64,000 bases of DNA from Lactobacillus jensenii DSM 20557 (GCF_001436455.1 NZ_AYYU01000005.1:1-64000), one strand, 5' to 3'. Positions 45,251 through 54,370 are shown, counted from the stretch's first letter. Numbers and translations are program-made. The notes: generated by a model from the letters alone, not told the origin.

Positions 45251-45282
45251 CATTTTACCATATTTTTGTCAAAATTGTGCAA

Positions 45283-46038
45283 CTAAATATTAAGTCTCCG
45301 CATCTCATCTAAAAATTTTTTAGTCTTCAAATTTATATCAACTGTTTGAAAATAAATTCGGTCAATTGCTTTTCTAATTACTTTCTTAGTATCAGATTTA
45401 ACATTGATTTGTCCCAAACGTTCTATTTTAATTAAACCCAATGTTCTAATCATTGCAACTTGTTTATCATTTAAATGCATTCGCGCTATTTGATTGAAAT
45501 GCTTTTGGCAAATGATTCCACCGGCACTAATTGAATAATCAAATGGGCCATGTGTTTCCCCACAAATAGCACACTGCTTCAATTGTGGTCTAACTCCATA
45601 GACTGCTAACATTTGTAATTCAACTAACTGACAAATAATTTCCGGATCTACTCCTGCATTTAATTTGTCCAAAGCTACTAATATCAACTTATAAAAATTA
45701 CCTAAAGATTGATATTCAATAAAGGCATGATCAAGCAAATCACACAAATAGCATGCGTAACTGTTTAGAGTTAAATCACTGTATAAGTTAGTAAATTGCT
45801 TAACATCTTTATACGTTTTTAAAGTACTAAGTCCCTTTTGACTAGTTAAGACTTGATATTTTCCAAAAGAAAAAGCTAAAACACTCGCACTTAGTTTTGA
45901 CTTTGGCCGCAAAGCCCCTCTAACCAGCATAGTAAAAATGCCCATGTCTTTACTAATAATTTTAGCTAAGACATCGGCTTCTTTATACCTTTGACGTTTA
46001 AAAACAATCCCTGTTACTTCAACGACTTCTTTAACCAT
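45283..46038 (-). CDS. recO: DNA repair protein RecO
   Basis: A 251-aa recombination mediator that helps RecA load on SSB-coated DNA. The N-terminal OB fold starts with EVTGIVFKRQRYKEADVLAKIISKDMG. The helical middle contains the zinc-binding-like QCAICGETHGPFDYSISAGGIICQKH. Start overlaps the era stop by one base. Last gene of the yqeY-recO run, ahead of the glyQS leader, with no separate terminator visible. Confidence 0.94.
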   Translation of the reverse strand: MVKEVVEVTGIVFKRQRYKEADVLAKIISKDMGIFTMLVRGALRPKSKLSASVLAFSFGKYQVLTSQKGLSTLKTYKDVKQFTNLYSDLTLNSYACYLCDLLDHAFIEYQSLGNFYKLILVALDKLNAGVDPEIICQLVELQMLAVYGVRPQLKQCAICGETHGPFDYSISAGGIICQKHFNQIARMHLNDKQVAMIRTLGLIKIERLGQINVKSDTKKVIRKAIDRIYFQTVDINLKTKKFLDEMRRLNI

Positions 46039-46946
46039 TAAAACAAGTCCTTGCTGTCATATCCAATTTGCTTCAAAAAGCTTGGGTCAGTTCGCCAATT
46101 CTTTTGAACTTTTACCCATAAGTGAAGATTAATTTTCTCACCTAATAAAGATTCAATTTGCTTACGTGATTGAATACCAATCTTTTTCAGCATACTACCA
46201 CCTCTACCGATGATAATCTTCTTTTGACCATCGCGTTCAACGTAAATAGTAGCTTCTACTTGTAACTTACCATTAATTCGCTCGTTCATTCTGTCAACGA
46301 CAACCGCAGTTGCGTGCGGAATTTCTTGTTGAGTTAAGCGCAAAATCTGCTCACGGATTAATTCAGCAACAACGAAATATTCTGGACGGTCAGTCACTTC
46401 ATCACTACCATAAAATTGTGGCCCTTCTGGTAAGTACTTGTATAAAGTAGAAATTAAATCTTCCATGTTGTTACCATTAGTTGCAGAAATCGGTACAATT
46501 TCCGCAAACTTGCCCAATTTTTGGTATGACTCAATTACTGGAAGTAAGGCGTCTGGGTGCACTTGATCAATTTTATTGATAATTAAAAAAACGGGAGCTT
46601 TTACTTTACTAAGTAAATCAGCAATATATTCATCACCTTTGCCAACTTTTTCAGGTTCAACCATAAAAAATACTAGGTCAACATCATTTAATGATGAAAG
46701 ACTAGCCTTATCCATATAGTCATCTAACTTGTTCTTAGGTTTATGAATCCCAGGTGTATCTACAAATACAGCTTGTAAGTTATCAGTTGTAAAAATACCA
46801 GAAATTTTATTTCTAGTTGTTTGAGGTTTATTAGAGGTAATAACCACCTTTTGACCAATTAAATGATTCATCAAAGTTGACTTACCAACATTTGGACGAC
46901 CAATTAAGGCAACAAAGCCAGATTTAAACTTATTTGTTTCTACCAT
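46038..46946 (-). CDS. era: GTPase Era
   Basis: Essential 302-aa GTPase for 16S rRNA 3'-end and 30S maturation. G1 is [16 protein letters not shown]3 is [10 protein letters not shown]4 is INKIDQV. The C-terminal KH domain contains [13 protein letters not shown] (RNA binding). It overlaps cdd by 17 bases and recO by one. The ybeY-cdd-era-recO order is the classic Firmicutes one. Confidence 0.98.
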   Translation of the reverse strand: MVETNKFKSGFVALIGRPNVGKSTLMNHLIGQKVVITSNKPQTTRNKISGIFTTDNLQAVFVDTPGIHKPKNKLDDYMDKASLSSLNDVDLVFFMVEPEKVGKGDEYIADLLSKVKAPVFLIINKIDQVHPDALLPVIESYQKLGKFAEIVPISATNGNNMEDLISTLYKYLPEGPQFYGSDEVTDRPEYFVVAELIREQILRLTQQEIPHATAVVVDRMNERINGKLQVEATIYVERDGQKKIIIGRGGSMLKKIGIQSRKQIESLLGEKINLHLWVKVQKNWRTDPSFLKQIGYDSKDLF

Positions 46947-47352
46947 CGACTAAATCTCCATCTGTAAAGTAATAAGGTAAAATATCAGCAAGTGTTGCTT
47001 CTTTATAATCGCCTTTTGCATTTGTTAATACGATTTTAGTATCAGCTTGCATAAATTCAGCCATTACTTGGCGACAAGAACCACAAGGTGAAATAGGTCG
47101 GCTAGTATTTCCAGTGATTAATAAACACTTAATTGGATCATTGGTTAAGCCTTGATTAACATAGTTAAAGATTGCCACCCGTTCAGCACAAATAGTTGAA
47201 CCATAAGCAGCATTTTCGATATTAACTCCAGTAGTAATTTTGCCAGATTCAGTTAACAATGCAGCTGAAACATGAAATTTAGAATATGGAGCGTACGCAG
47301 TATCTAAATGTTCAACGGCAAGATCATATAGTTTCTTTTCTTCTGAATTCAT
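46930..47352 (-). CDS. cdd: Cytidine deaminase
   Basis: Pyrimidine salvage enzyme, 140 aa: cytidine or deoxycytidine to (deoxy)uridine. The catalytic motif is [13 protein letters not shown] (C-A-E: zinc Cys and proton-shuttle Glu), and [12 protein letters not shown] provides the other two zinc cysteines. Tetrameric short form. Overlaps era by 17 bases and shares one base with the ybeY stop. Confidence 0.97.
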   Translation of the reverse strand: MNSEEKKLYDLAVEHLDTAYAPYSKFHVSAALLTESGKITTGVNIENAAYGSTICAERVAIFNYVNQGLTNDPIKCLLITGNTSRPISPCGSCRQVMAEFMQADTKIVLTNAKGDYKEATLADILPYYFTDGDLVDGRNK

Positions 47353-47876
47353 TACTTTCCACGTCCTTCATCTAATTGATCTGGATAAAGTGGCAAGCCA
47401 TATTCTTCTAGGACCTTGCCTTGAATACCAAACATTTCTTTAGCTTCAGCTGGTTCAATATGGTCATAGCCATTTAAGTGTAAAAATCCATGAACTAAAG
47501 TATAACCAAATTCGCGATCAAATCCGGTTTCATATTCTTCGGCGTGACGTTTAATTACGCTGATGCACATGAATAAATCACCGATGTCTTCCGTAAAATC
47601 TGGATCAGAAATAAAGCTTGCCAGATCAACACCTTCTTCGCCATCTTCAATTGCAAAAGAAATTACGTCAGTTGGGCGATCCTTATCACGATAATCACGA
47701 TTAATTTGGTGGCTCTTATCTTCATCAACAAAGTTAATACTCATTTCTAAGTTATTTTCTTTGCCAATTTCTTTTTTAGCCATGAGGAGTAAATCCATAA
47801 TCCATTTACGCCAATCGCGACTGGTATCAGCTAAAAAGTTAGTCTCATCATTATAGGTAATATCAATAGCGTCCAT
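47352..47876 (-). CDS. ybeY: Endoribonuclease YbeY
   Basis: Metal-dependent RNase in 16S rRNA 3'-end processing and ribosome quality control, 174 aa. The zinc signature is HGFLHLNGYDH (H-x3-H-x5-H), preceded by YRDKDRPTDVISFA and DIGDLFMC. Its start shares a base with the phoH stop, and the cdd start with its own stop. Confidence 0.96.
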   Translation of the reverse strand: MDAIDITYNDETNFLADTSRDWRKWIMDLLLMAKKEIGKENNLEMSINFVDEDKSHQINRDYRDKDRPTDVISFAIEDGEEGVDLASFISDPDFTEDIGDLFMCISVIKRHAEEYETGFDREFGYTLVHGFLHLNGYDHIEPAEAKEMFGIQGKVLEEYGLPLYPDQLDEGRGK

Positions 47877-48829
47877 TAGTGTCCTTCTTCTTCATAAGCT
47901 CTAATAATCTTGGCCACAACTGGGTGACGAACAACATCATTAAAGGTAAAGTTAACAAATTTAACTTGGTCAACGTCTTTTAAGATATGCATTGCATCAA
48001 GCAAACCACTATGTTGCTTGCCAGGTAAGTCAACTTGAGTAACATCCCCGTTAACAATCATTTTGGAATTAAATCCTAACCGAGTTAAAAACATCTTCAT
48101 TTGAGCATCAGTGGTGTTTTGAGCTTCGTCCAAAATTACATATGCTTCATCTAAAGTACGACCTCTCATATATGCAAGAGGAGCTACTTCAATTACTCCT
48201 CGTTCCATCAACCGATTAGTCGTTTCAGTACCTAGCACTGCATAAAGAGAATCATAAATTGGTCTTAAGTATGGATCAACTTTTTCTTTTAAGTCACCTG
48301 GTAAAAATCCCAAACTTTCGCCTGCTTCAACAGCTGGTCTAGTCAAAATAATTCGAGAAACTTCGCCGTTTTTAAAAGCACTAACTGCCATTACAACGGC
48401 TAAGAAGGTTTTACCAGTACCAGCTGGGCCAATCCCAAAGACAATATCAGTTTTTTGGATAGCTTCAATATAGGCTTGTTGACCAGCATTCTTAGGTCGA
48501 ATTGGACGTCCCTTGGCATCTCTAATTAAGACTTTATTGTATAAATCGCCAAAAAACTCAACTGTTCCTTTTTCAGCCATCTTCATAGCACTAACTACAT
48601 CTGGAGCTGCAATACTTACTCCGGAATTGACAACTTTTTCTAAGGCAGCTAATACTTTAATGACAAGTTTGACTTTCTTTTCATCTGGTGAATCAATCAA
48701 AATACCATTTCCAGTATCACTAACCTTGATGTCGTATCCATCAGCCAATAATTTTAAATTAGCATCATTAATACCCACTAAACTCATAAGGTTAGCAGGA
48801 TTTTTAGGCGTAAATGTAAATTGAGGCAT
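47876..48829 (-). CDS. phoH: PhoH-like ATPase
   Basis: A 317-aa cytoplasmic ATPase: Walker A FGIGPAGTGKTFLAVVMA, Walker B YVILDEAQNTT, then FLTRLGFNSKMIVNGDVTQVDLP. The N-terminal ~100 residues include a KH-like segment. Linked to RNA metabolism by its constant association with ybeY; substrate not established. Starts 20 bases after yqeY. Confidence 0.95.
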   Translation of the reverse strand: MPQFTFTPKNPANLMSLVGINDANLKLLADGYDIKVSDTGNGILIDSPDEKKVKLVIKVLAALEKVVNSGVSIAAPDVVSAMKMAEKGTVEFFGDLYNKVLIRDAKGRPIRPKNAGQQAYIEAIQKTDIVFGIGPAGTGKTFLAVVMAVSAFKNGEVSRIILTRPAVEAGESLGFLPGDLKEKVDPYLRPIYDSLYAVLGTETTNRLMERGVIEVAPLAYMRGRTLDEAYVILDEAQNTTDAQMKMFLTRLGFNSKMIVNGDVTQVDLPGKQHSGLLDAMHILKDVDQVKFVNFTFNDVVRHPVVAKIIRAYEEEGH

Positions 48830-48849
48830 TTAATCATCCTTTTAGTAAA

Positions 48850-49311
48850 TTATTTAGAAAGTGCTGCGCCAACTAATTTAGAAACTTCCTTACCATCTGC
48901 ACGGCCAGTAATCTTAGGTACAATTGCTTTCATTACTTTACCAAAATCAGCCTTGCTACTTGCACCAACTTCAGCAATTGTTTCATCTACTAACTTACTT
49001 AATTCTTCTTCAGTAAATGGCTTTGGCATGTAACTTTCAACAATTTCAAGTTCTTTTTCAGTTGCAGCTACTAAGTCATCTCGACCAGCTTTTTTAAAGT
49101 CAGCAATTGACTCTTCACGTTGCTTCTTCTCCTTACCTAAAACGGCAAGTTCTTGTTCACGTGATAATTGATTATCAGAAAGCTTACCTTCATCCTTAAT
49201 AGTGGCATACATTAAAGCGGACTTAAGCATTCTGATTGTAGCTAATCTTTCCTTATCCTTTGCCTTCATAGCTTCCTTCATATCAGCCATGAGTTGATCC
49301 ATTAATGACAT
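48850..49311 (-). CDS. yqeY: GatB/YqeY domain protein
   Basis: A 153-aa protein matching the C-terminal tRNA-binding tail domain of GatB: MKAKDKERLATIRMLKSALMYA near the N-terminus, a helical middle (QREESIADFKKAGR) and C-terminal SKADFGKVMKAIVPKITGRADGKEVSKLV. Function unknown; often follows rpsU, as here. The rpsU terminator lies between the two. Confidence 0.93.
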   Translation of the reverse strand: MSLMDQLMADMKEAMKAKDKERLATIRMLKSALMYATIKDEGKLSDNQLSREQELAVLGKEKKQREESIADFKKAGRDDLVAATEKELEIVESYMPKPFTEEELSKLVDETIAEVGASSKADFGKVMKAIVPKITGRADGKEVSKLVGAALSK

Positions 49312-49337
49312 TTGAAAAAATCCTTCTTTCTTGGTGC

Positions 49338-49375
49338 AAAAAAGCTCCCGACAAAAACTATTCGTCGAGAGCTTT
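49338..49375 (-). terminator. Terminator of rpsU (possibly leaky)
   Basis: Stem AAAGCTC-CCGAC / GTCGAGAGCTTT with one mismatch, A-rich side at 49338-49343 giving T on the minus strand. It lies between the rpsU stop and yqeY. No separate yqeY promoter is evident, so partial read-through is plausible. Confidence 0.7.
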
Positions 49376-49382
49376 CTATTAA

Positions 49383-49559
49383 TTAATAATGTCTACGCTT
49401 GCGAGCAGCTTCAGATTTCAACTTTCTGCGGACGCTTGGTTTTTCGTAGAATTCACGCTTGCGGTATTCTTGCAAAGTACCACTTCTAGAAACGGAACGC
49501 TTAAAACGACGAAGAGCATCATCAATTGACTCGTTTTCGTGAACAATAGTCTTGGCCAT
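49383..49559 (-). CDS. rpsU: 30S ribosomal protein S21
   Basis: A 58-aa basic protein read from ATG 49559 to TAA 49383-49385. It begins [21 protein letters not shown] and continues with [21 protein letters not shown], the standard bS21 sequence, ending in an Arg/Lys-rich tail (AARKRRHY). Ribosome site AAGGAGGGA lies at 49565-49573. bS21 sits on the small subunit near the anti-Shine-Dalgarno region. A strong promoter and a perfect palindrome lie in its leader. Confidence 0.97.
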
Positions 49560-49582
49560 GTGAGATCCCTCCTTCCATTTCT

Positions 49583-49596
49583 TGGCAGTACTGCCA
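49583..49596. promoter_or_regulatory. Perfect 14-bp palindrome in the rpsU leader
   Basis: TGGCAGTACTGCCA, between the -10 box (49612-49617) and the ribosome site (49565-49573) of rpsU. In RNA it could fold as a tight hairpin just upstream of the ribosome site. In DNA it could be an operator just downstream of the promoter. Confidence 0.5.
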
Positions 49597-49611
49597 TAAC
49601 AATATAGTTAA

Positions 49612-49641
49612 ATTATAGCCAAAAAGGTCCTTATACGTCAA
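49612..49641 (-). promoter_or_regulatory. Promoter of rpsU
   Basis: Minus strand -35 TTGACG (49636-49641), 18-base spacer, -10 TATAAT (49612-49617). It is among the closest to consensus that I found in the window. Confidence 0.7.
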
Positions 49642-49644
49642 TAG

Positions 49645-49673
49645 TTCTTTTAGAAAAAATTTCAGAGTATAAT
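49645..49673 (+). promoter_or_regulatory. Promoter of the PPSRP gene
   Basis: Plus strand -10 TATAAT (49668-49673), with a weak -35-like TTCTTT (49645-49650) at 17 bases. It is back to back with the rpsU promoter; the two -35 boxes are 3 bases apart. Confidence 0.5.
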
Positions 49674-49704
49674 AGAACTGAAAGTATAAATGAGGTAAAA
49701 AGTT

Positions 49705-50529
49705 ATGGAAAAAAGCAAAATTGTTAATATCATAATCATTTCCGACAGTGTTGGTGATACTGCCTTCAACTTAATGAAAGCTGCGGCAGCACAATACCCT
49801 GACGCAGAAGTGAACTATCGTCGCTATCCATTCATCACAACAATGGAAAAATTAGAGAAAGTTTTTGATGAACTTGATAGTTGCGAGCATATGTTAATTG
49901 GCTATACCCTTGTAAATAGTGATTTACAATTAGCGACTATTAAATTTGCCCGTGAACATGGTGCAAAGCCAGTCGATATTTTTTCAAGTGTAGTTGATGA
50001 TATTCATGCAATGACAGGACTTGAACCTTCAGGTCAAATTGGGGCTAGCCACCAGTTAACCAAGAACTATTTTGACCGAATTTCAGCTATGGAATTTGCA
50101 GTCATGTATGATGATGGTAAAGATCCTAAGGGCTTTTTGGAAGCTGATGTTGTTTTACTTGGCGTCTCTAGAACAAGTAAGACTCCTCTTTCACTATTTT
50201 TGGCTAACAAGAATTTGAAAGTCGCCAATCTTCCTCTAGTACCACAAACACATATCCCTGATGAAATTTATCAAATTGATCCTAAAAAGATTATCGGTTT
50301 AACAAATGATCCTCAGGTCCTAAATGAAATTAGAGTAGCTCGGCTTAAGAGTTATGGACTAGATCCTGAAACTTCTTATTCAAATATGGACGCAATTAAT
50401 AAAGAATTAGCTTCCGCACAAGCGCTCTTTACTAAGTTAGGTTGCTATGTTGTTAATGTTGCTCACCGTTCAATTGAAGAAACTGCAGCATTGATTTTAC
50501 GTCATTTGGGAATTGAAGATGAAATGTAA
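49705..50529 (+). CDS. PPSRP-type bifunctional kinase/pyrophosphorylase (PEP synthase/PPDK regulator)
   Basis: A 274-aa DUF299 protein: IIISDSVGDTAFNLMKAA at the N-terminus, the P-loop LGVSRTSKTPLSLFLA (about 151-166), and the C-terminal NVAHRSIEETAALIL. Known members phosphorylate (with ADP) and dephosphorylate (with phosphate) a threonine of pyruvate phosphate dikinase or PEP synthase. No such target gene is in the window. The Firmicutes homologue (YqfL) lies near glyS, dnaG and rpoD in B. subtilis, a similar neighbourhood. Start ATG follows GAGGTAA. Confidence 0.93.
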   Translation: MEKSKIVNIIIISDSVGDTAFNLMKAAAAQYPDAEVNYRRYPFITTMEKLEKVFDELDSCEHMLIGYTLVNSDLQLATIKFAREHGAKPVDIFSSVVDDIHAMTGLEPSGQIGASHQLTKNYFDRISAMEFAVMYDDGKDPKGFLEADVVLLGVSRTSKTPLSLFLANKNLKVANLPLVPQTHIPDEIYQIDPKKIIGLTNDPQVLNEIRVARLKSYGLDPETSYSNMDAINKELASAQALFTKLGCYVVNVAHRSIEETAALILRHLGIEDEM

Positions 50530-50535
50530 AAATTA

Positions 50536-50565
50536 AAAATCGCATCTCCTTTGAGGTGCGATTTT
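50536..50565. terminator. Bidirectional terminator
   Basis: 13-bp stem AAAATCGCATCTC/GAGGTGCGATTTT with loop CTTT, one G-U pair, between two convergent genes. Confidence 0.88.
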
Positions 50566-50576
50566 ATTTTATTCAT

Positions 50577-51455
50577 CTAAACTAGTTCCTGTTCCTTAAA
50601 TCGGCCATAAACCTTAGCCACTTCACTTACACTAACAAAGGCATACGGATCGCAAGCAACAATAATATTATGTATATCATACATATCATAACGGTCAATA
50701 ATCGTAAACAAGATGGTCTTTTCCGTATGACCATAAGCTCCTTCAACATCATGAATAATCGTAATCCCACGATGCATCTTTTCTTGAATACCATCAATAA
50801 TTTTCTTAGGATGTTCAGTTACAATCATGACTTGCATCTTTTGATGCTGGGTATAAACAGCATCAATTACCCGGCCGTTGATAAAAATGTTCAAAGCTGT
50901 ATAAAGTGACCGAGTCCAGCCAAAGACAAAACCAGCTGCAATCACAATTAAAAGATTGATAGCGATATTAATTGAACCAAAACTTTGACCTGTCTTCTTA
51001 CGCAAGATAATCCCTACGATATCTAATCCACCAGTTGAGATACCACTCTTCAATGCTAGTCCAGTACCAACACCATTGATTACGCCACCAAAAATAGCAC
51101 AAACAAGCGGATCTAACTTCCATTCTGGAGCAGGTAAATTATGCATCATAATCGAAGCTAGAAATACTGCAATAATCGTAAAAATGGTAAACTTCTTACC
51201 AATCTTAAACCAGCCCAAAATAAATAATGGTACATTCAAAGCAAAATACAGAGTTGAAGTAGTCAAAGTAAATGGTAAATACCTCTCTGATAAGGTATTA
51301 ATTAGCTGAGCAAATCCTGTTACTCCTGAAGAATACATATGACCTGGCTGCCAAAAAAAATTCAAAGCCACTGCAACAGCTATTGCATATAAAAATGCCG
51401 CAGAAATTTTTGATAGTAAATTATAACGTCGTGAGAGTCCTTCTAGTGATTCCAT
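50577..51455 (-). CDS. YitT family membrane protein
   Basis: A 292-aa protein with five or six membrane segments in the first ~200 residues (GVTGFAQLI, GTGLALKSGISTGGLDIVG, GSINIAINLLI) and a C-terminal cytoplasmic DUF2179 domain (ITIIHDVEGAYGHTEKTILFTII and the final SEVAKVYGRF). Transport or sensing roles are suggested for the family, none proven. Single gene with its own short leader; convergent with the PPSRP gene. Confidence 0.9.
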   Translation of the reverse strand: MESLEGLSRRYNLLSKISAAFLYAIAVAVALNFFWQPGHMYSSGVTGFAQLINTLSERYLPFTLTTSTLYFALNVPLFILGWFKIGKKFTIFTIIAVFLASIMMHNLPAPEWKLDPLVCAIFGGVINGVGTGLALKSGISTGGLDIVGIILRKKTGQSFGSINIAINLLIVIAAGFVFGWTRSLYTALNIFINGRVIDAVYTQHQKMQVMIVTEHPKKIIDGIQEKMHRGITIIHDVEGAYGHTEKTILFTIIDRYDMYDIHNIIVACDPYAFVSVSEVAKVYGRFKEQELV

Positions 51456-51532
51456 AAAAAATCCTTCTTAAATTAGTAACACAACTAGTTTACCAAATTT
51501 AGAAGGATTTTGTTTGTTATTTATATATTTTA

Positions 51533-52063
51533 TTAATTATTTTTTGACCAGTGCTTTTCAATGAAGTCTGCTCTACCACCAGCTTCTTCCATCATGTATC
51601 GAAGTGGATTCTTTTGGTAGAAGTATTGGTGATAATCTTCTGCTGGCCAGAACTTTTGCACTGGTTCAATTGCGACAACAATTGGCTTATCAAATTTTCC
51701 AGAATCAGCTAATTCTTGTTTAGACTTTTCAGCTAAAGCTTTTTCAGTTTCATCATTATAGTAAATTACTGGACGATAAGTTTCACCACGATCTTGGAAT
51801 TGGCCCATTTCATCAGTAGGGTCAACTACCTGCCAATAATATGATAAGAGCTTTTCATAGGACATCTTATCTGGGTCATAAGTAATCTCAACTGTCTCTA
51901 AGTGACCAGTTGTGTGGCTACATACTTCTTCATAAGTTGGATTTTCTTTATGGCCACCAGTATAACCAGAAATTACACTCTTAACTCCAGGTAAAGTGTC
52001 AAATGGTTGAACCATGCACCAAAAACAACCACCTGCAAAAATTGCTTTCTTATATTCTGCCAT
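51533..52063 (-). CDS. msrA: Peptide methionine sulfoxide reductase A
   Basis: Repairs methionine-S-sulfoxide in proteins, 176 aa. The active site is FAGGCFWCM (catalytic Cys in GCFWC), followed by [27 protein letters not shown] and [12 protein letters not shown]. The start overlaps the msrB stop (TAATG), so the two reductases, with opposite stereospecificity, are made together. I see no further Cys near the C-terminus for resolving the disulfide. Confidence 0.96.
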   Translation of the reverse strand: MAEYKKAIFAGGCFWCMVQPFDTLPGVKSVISGYTGGHKENPTYEEVCSHTTGHLETVEITYDPDKMSYEKLLSYYWQVVDPTDEMGQFQDRGETYRPVIYYNDETEKALAEKSKQELADSGKFDKPIVVAIEPVQKFWPAEDYHQYFYQKNPLRYMMEEAGGRADFIEKHWSKNN

Positions 52064-52503
52064 TATTTTGCTCCTTCAAATAAAGCTAAATACTTGCCGT
52101 AACCTTCTTTTTCTAAGTCAGCCTTAGGGATAAAACGCAAAGCAGCCGAATTAATGCAGTAACGCATTCCACCTTGATCAATTGGACCATCATTAAACAC
52201 ATGCCCTAAGTGAGAATCAGCATCTTTACTTCTTACCTCAGTTCGCTCCATGTTGTGGCTACTGTCGCGTTTGTACACTACCTTTTCAATTGGCTTAGTG
52301 AATGCGGGCCAGCCACAACCAGAATTATACTTATCTAAACTAGAAAAAAGTGGCTCACCGCTAACAACATCTACATAGATTCCTTCTTCAAAGAAATCAT
52401 CATATTTACCAGAGAATGGATATTCTGTAGCAGCATGTTGCGTAACTTCATATTGCTCTTTACTTAGCTTTTTCAATGCAGCTTGTTTTTCATTTAAATC
52501 CAT
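52063..52503 (-). CDS. msrB: Peptide methionine sulfoxide reductase B
   Basis: Repairs methionine-R-sulfoxide, 146 aa. Signatures are [48 protein letters not shown] and the catalytic Cys in [13 protein letters not shown]. The two CxxC zinc pairs of zinc-binding MsrB proteins are absent, so this is the zinc-free form. Located just downstream of the ABC exporter terminator. Start follows AAGGAAG. Confidence 0.96.
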   Translation of the reverse strand: MDLNEKQAALKKLSKEQYEVTQHAATEYPFSGKYDDFFEEGIYVDVVSGEPLFSSLDKYNSGCGWPAFTKPIEKVVYKRDSSHNMERTEVRSKDADSHLGHVFNDGPIDQGGMRYCINSAALRFIPKADLEKEGYGKYLALFEGAK

Positions 52504-52543
52504 AAGAACACTTCCTTTTATATAGTAGGATACTCAAAAGGAA

Positions 52544-52578
52544 CAAAAAAGACCAAGATTTTGCTCATCTTGATCTTT
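52544..52578 (-). terminator. Terminator of the ABC exporter gene
   Basis: Stem AAAGACCAAGAT/ATCTTGATCTTT (one mismatch), T run on the minus strand, beyond the stop at 52585. Confidence 0.75.
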
Positions 52579-52584
52579 GGTATT

Positions 52585-54171
52585 TTATTTGCTGAATTTA
52601 ACAATCTTCGTAAACATTGCTCGTTCTTCGTCAGTAACCTTATGCGCAACTTCAATTACAGCAGATTGATTTTGCTCTAAAATTGTCTTGTGAATTGCTA
52701 AAGATAATTCTGGGTCAAGTGAACTGGTAGCTTCGTCAGCTAAAATGATTGGTCTTTCAGCTAATAAAGCTCTCGCAATTTCAATTCTCTGAATTTGTCC
52801 ACCTGATAACTTATTACCCTTTTCCCCCACTTGATAATTTAAGCCTTTTTCTTCAATCAGGTCTTTTAAGCCAGCTTGATTAATCACATAGTTTAATTTT
52901 TCTGAGCTAACCTTTCTCCCCAATGTAATGTTGTATTCTAAGCTATCATCAAAAATAAATGGTTTTTGGTTAATATATGAAAAGTACGAATGTAACTTTT
53001 TCCAGTTTCCAGTCTCATCTACTTGATTAATTTCAACTTTACCTGAACTTGGTGCAATTCTGCCTAACAGGATACTCAGTAATGTTGTCTTTCCCCAACC
53101 ACTTGGAGCCATTAACAAAACTTTATCTTTAGGTTTAACGTCAAAATTAACATTGTCAAACAATTGTTTATTTGGCACTTCATAAGAAAGGTTTGATACT
53201 TTCAATGAATTGAAATCTGATATTGCTTCATTTACACTGTCATCGATCTTAAAGTTAAGTGCTTCACTGACTTTACTCCAAATAGAATCAGTTGATTTAA
53301 TAGCGTTATACCTTTGAAAAATATCAACTACAGGATTGATAAAGTCATTTGAAAGTTGAATTATCATTACCAATGTGCCAGCACCAATTTGATTATTGAA
53401 CATCAAAATAGCCCCAATCAAAAATGGAATAATAAAGCTGAAAACATTAGCAATAGCTAAAATTAGTTCACCTACTGCTCCTTGCGTATAATTAAATTTT
53501 TTGAGAGCAACTTCCATATTGGACGCACTATTAATAATTTTCTTAATCAAAACTGGTTGTACATCATAAAGAGCAACAGTTTTAGCACCGTTTAAACCAT
53601 CGCTTACCTTTTGTGTGTAAATAGCATTATTATCTTCCCAGATTTTTGATTTTTCTTGAATATTCTTAGTAAAGAACTTCTGAATGAAACCTGGAATTAA
53701 GGTGGTAACCATGAAAATTAAAGTCAAAAGCCAAGAATTTATTAAGCCAACAGAAACAGCAATGATGAAAGTTATCCCTTGATAAATAACTAATAATTCA
53801 TTTTGAATTTTCGCAGTTTCCACTTGCTTCATGTTATTCGTCAGCAAACTCATGCCATCTTTTTGAGAATCTTTTTGATTATAAATCAAATAAGTCACAA
53901 TATGCTTCTTTAAATTCAGATTGATATCTTGAACAATATCGTTTTTTAAATACCGAAATCCGAAGTTGATAAACATAATTGCAATTAATGTAAGTGAACC
54001 AATTGTAGCTGTCACAACAAGTAATTGCACTGATCCTTGATGATTTTGAGCTGAATTTAACATAACTTTTGTTACGTAAGCTATAACAACATTACCAAGA
54101 GAACTAATAATTGCTAAGAATGTATATAGAAACAACTTCCACTTTGGTGCATATTTCAATGAAGTATTCAT
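52585..54171 (-). CDS. Short ABC exporter (fused membrane and ATPase domains)
   Basis: A 528-aa half-transporter: about six membrane segments (residues ~10-290) and an ATPase domain with Walker A LMAPSGWGKTTLLSILL, signature LSGGQIQRIEIARALL, Walker B PIILADEATSSLDPE and switch His in EVAHKVT. It is shorter than the usual 570-600 residues. ATG 54171 is chosen over 54195 since AAAGGGGGTAG directly precedes it. Substrate unknown: no substrate, peptide or immunity gene adjoins it. Its upstream region has a promoter and three 40-bp repeats. Confidence 0.88.
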   Translation of the reverse strand: MNTSLKYAPKWKLFLYTFLAIISSLGNVVIAYVTKVMLNSAQNHQGSVQLLVVTATIGSLTLIAIMFINFGFRYLKNDIVQDINLNLKKHIVTYLIYNQKDSQKDGMSLLTNNMKQVETAKIQNELLVIYQGITFIIAVSVGLINSWLLTLIFMVTTLIPGFIQKFFTKNIQEKSKIWEDNNAIYTQKVSDGLNGAKTVALYDVQPVLIKKIINSASNMEVALKKFNYTQGAVGELILAIANVFSFIIPFLIGAILMFNNQIGAGTLVMIIQLSNDFINPVVDIFQRYNAIKSTDSIWSKVSEALNFKIDDSVNEAISDFNSLKVSNLSYEVPNKQLFDNVNFDVKPKDKVLLMAPSGWGKTTLLSILLGRIAPSSGKVEINQVDETGNWKKLHSYFSYINQKPFIFDDSLEYNITLGRKVSSEKLNYVINQAGLKDLIEEKGLNYQVGEKGNKLSGGQIQRIEIARALLAERPIILADEATSSLDPELSLAIHKTILEQNQSAVIEVAHKVTDEERAMFTKIVKFSK

Positions 54172-54205
54172 ACTACCCCCTTTTTTTACATGCATCCCTA
54201 CTTAA

Positions 54206-54235
54206 ATTTTACTATCTCAAATCCTATTCATACAA
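54206..54235 (-). promoter_or_regulatory. Putative promoter of the ABC exporter
   Basis: Minus strand -35 TTGTAT (54230-54235), 18-base spacer, -10 TAAAAT (54206-54211). The weak -35 would fit an activated promoter; repeat cores begin about 21 bases further upstream. Confidence 0.5.
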
Positions 54236-54250
54236 AGAAAATAGCTTGAT

Positions 54251-54370
54251 TCTAAAAAAGTTTTAACTCAATTTCAAATTTTTCGATATTTCACCGAAAG
54301 TTTGAACTCAACTTTAAACTTTAGGCATTTTTTCTAAAAGTTTGAACTCAATTCTAAACATTTTCAAAAA
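54251..54370. repeat. Three contiguous 40-bp direct repeats upstream of the ABC exporter
   Basis: Units 54251-54290, 54291-54330 and 54331-54370 align without gaps. The conserved core (unit positions 7-29) reads AAAGTTT-G/T-AACTCAA, three variable pyrimidines and a T, then AAA. In unit 2 the core is an inverted repeat, AAAGTTT...AAACTTT with 12 bases between. The array lies between the aspS terminator and the exporter promoter, and contains no open reading frame of note. Probable regulator-binding array. Confidence 0.8.

Noticed and set aside
54251-54370. Regularly spaced repeats as a small CRISPR array
   Set aside because: Only three units, with diverged sequence, just ~17 bases between cores, and no cas genes. 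A promoter-linked operator array explains them better.
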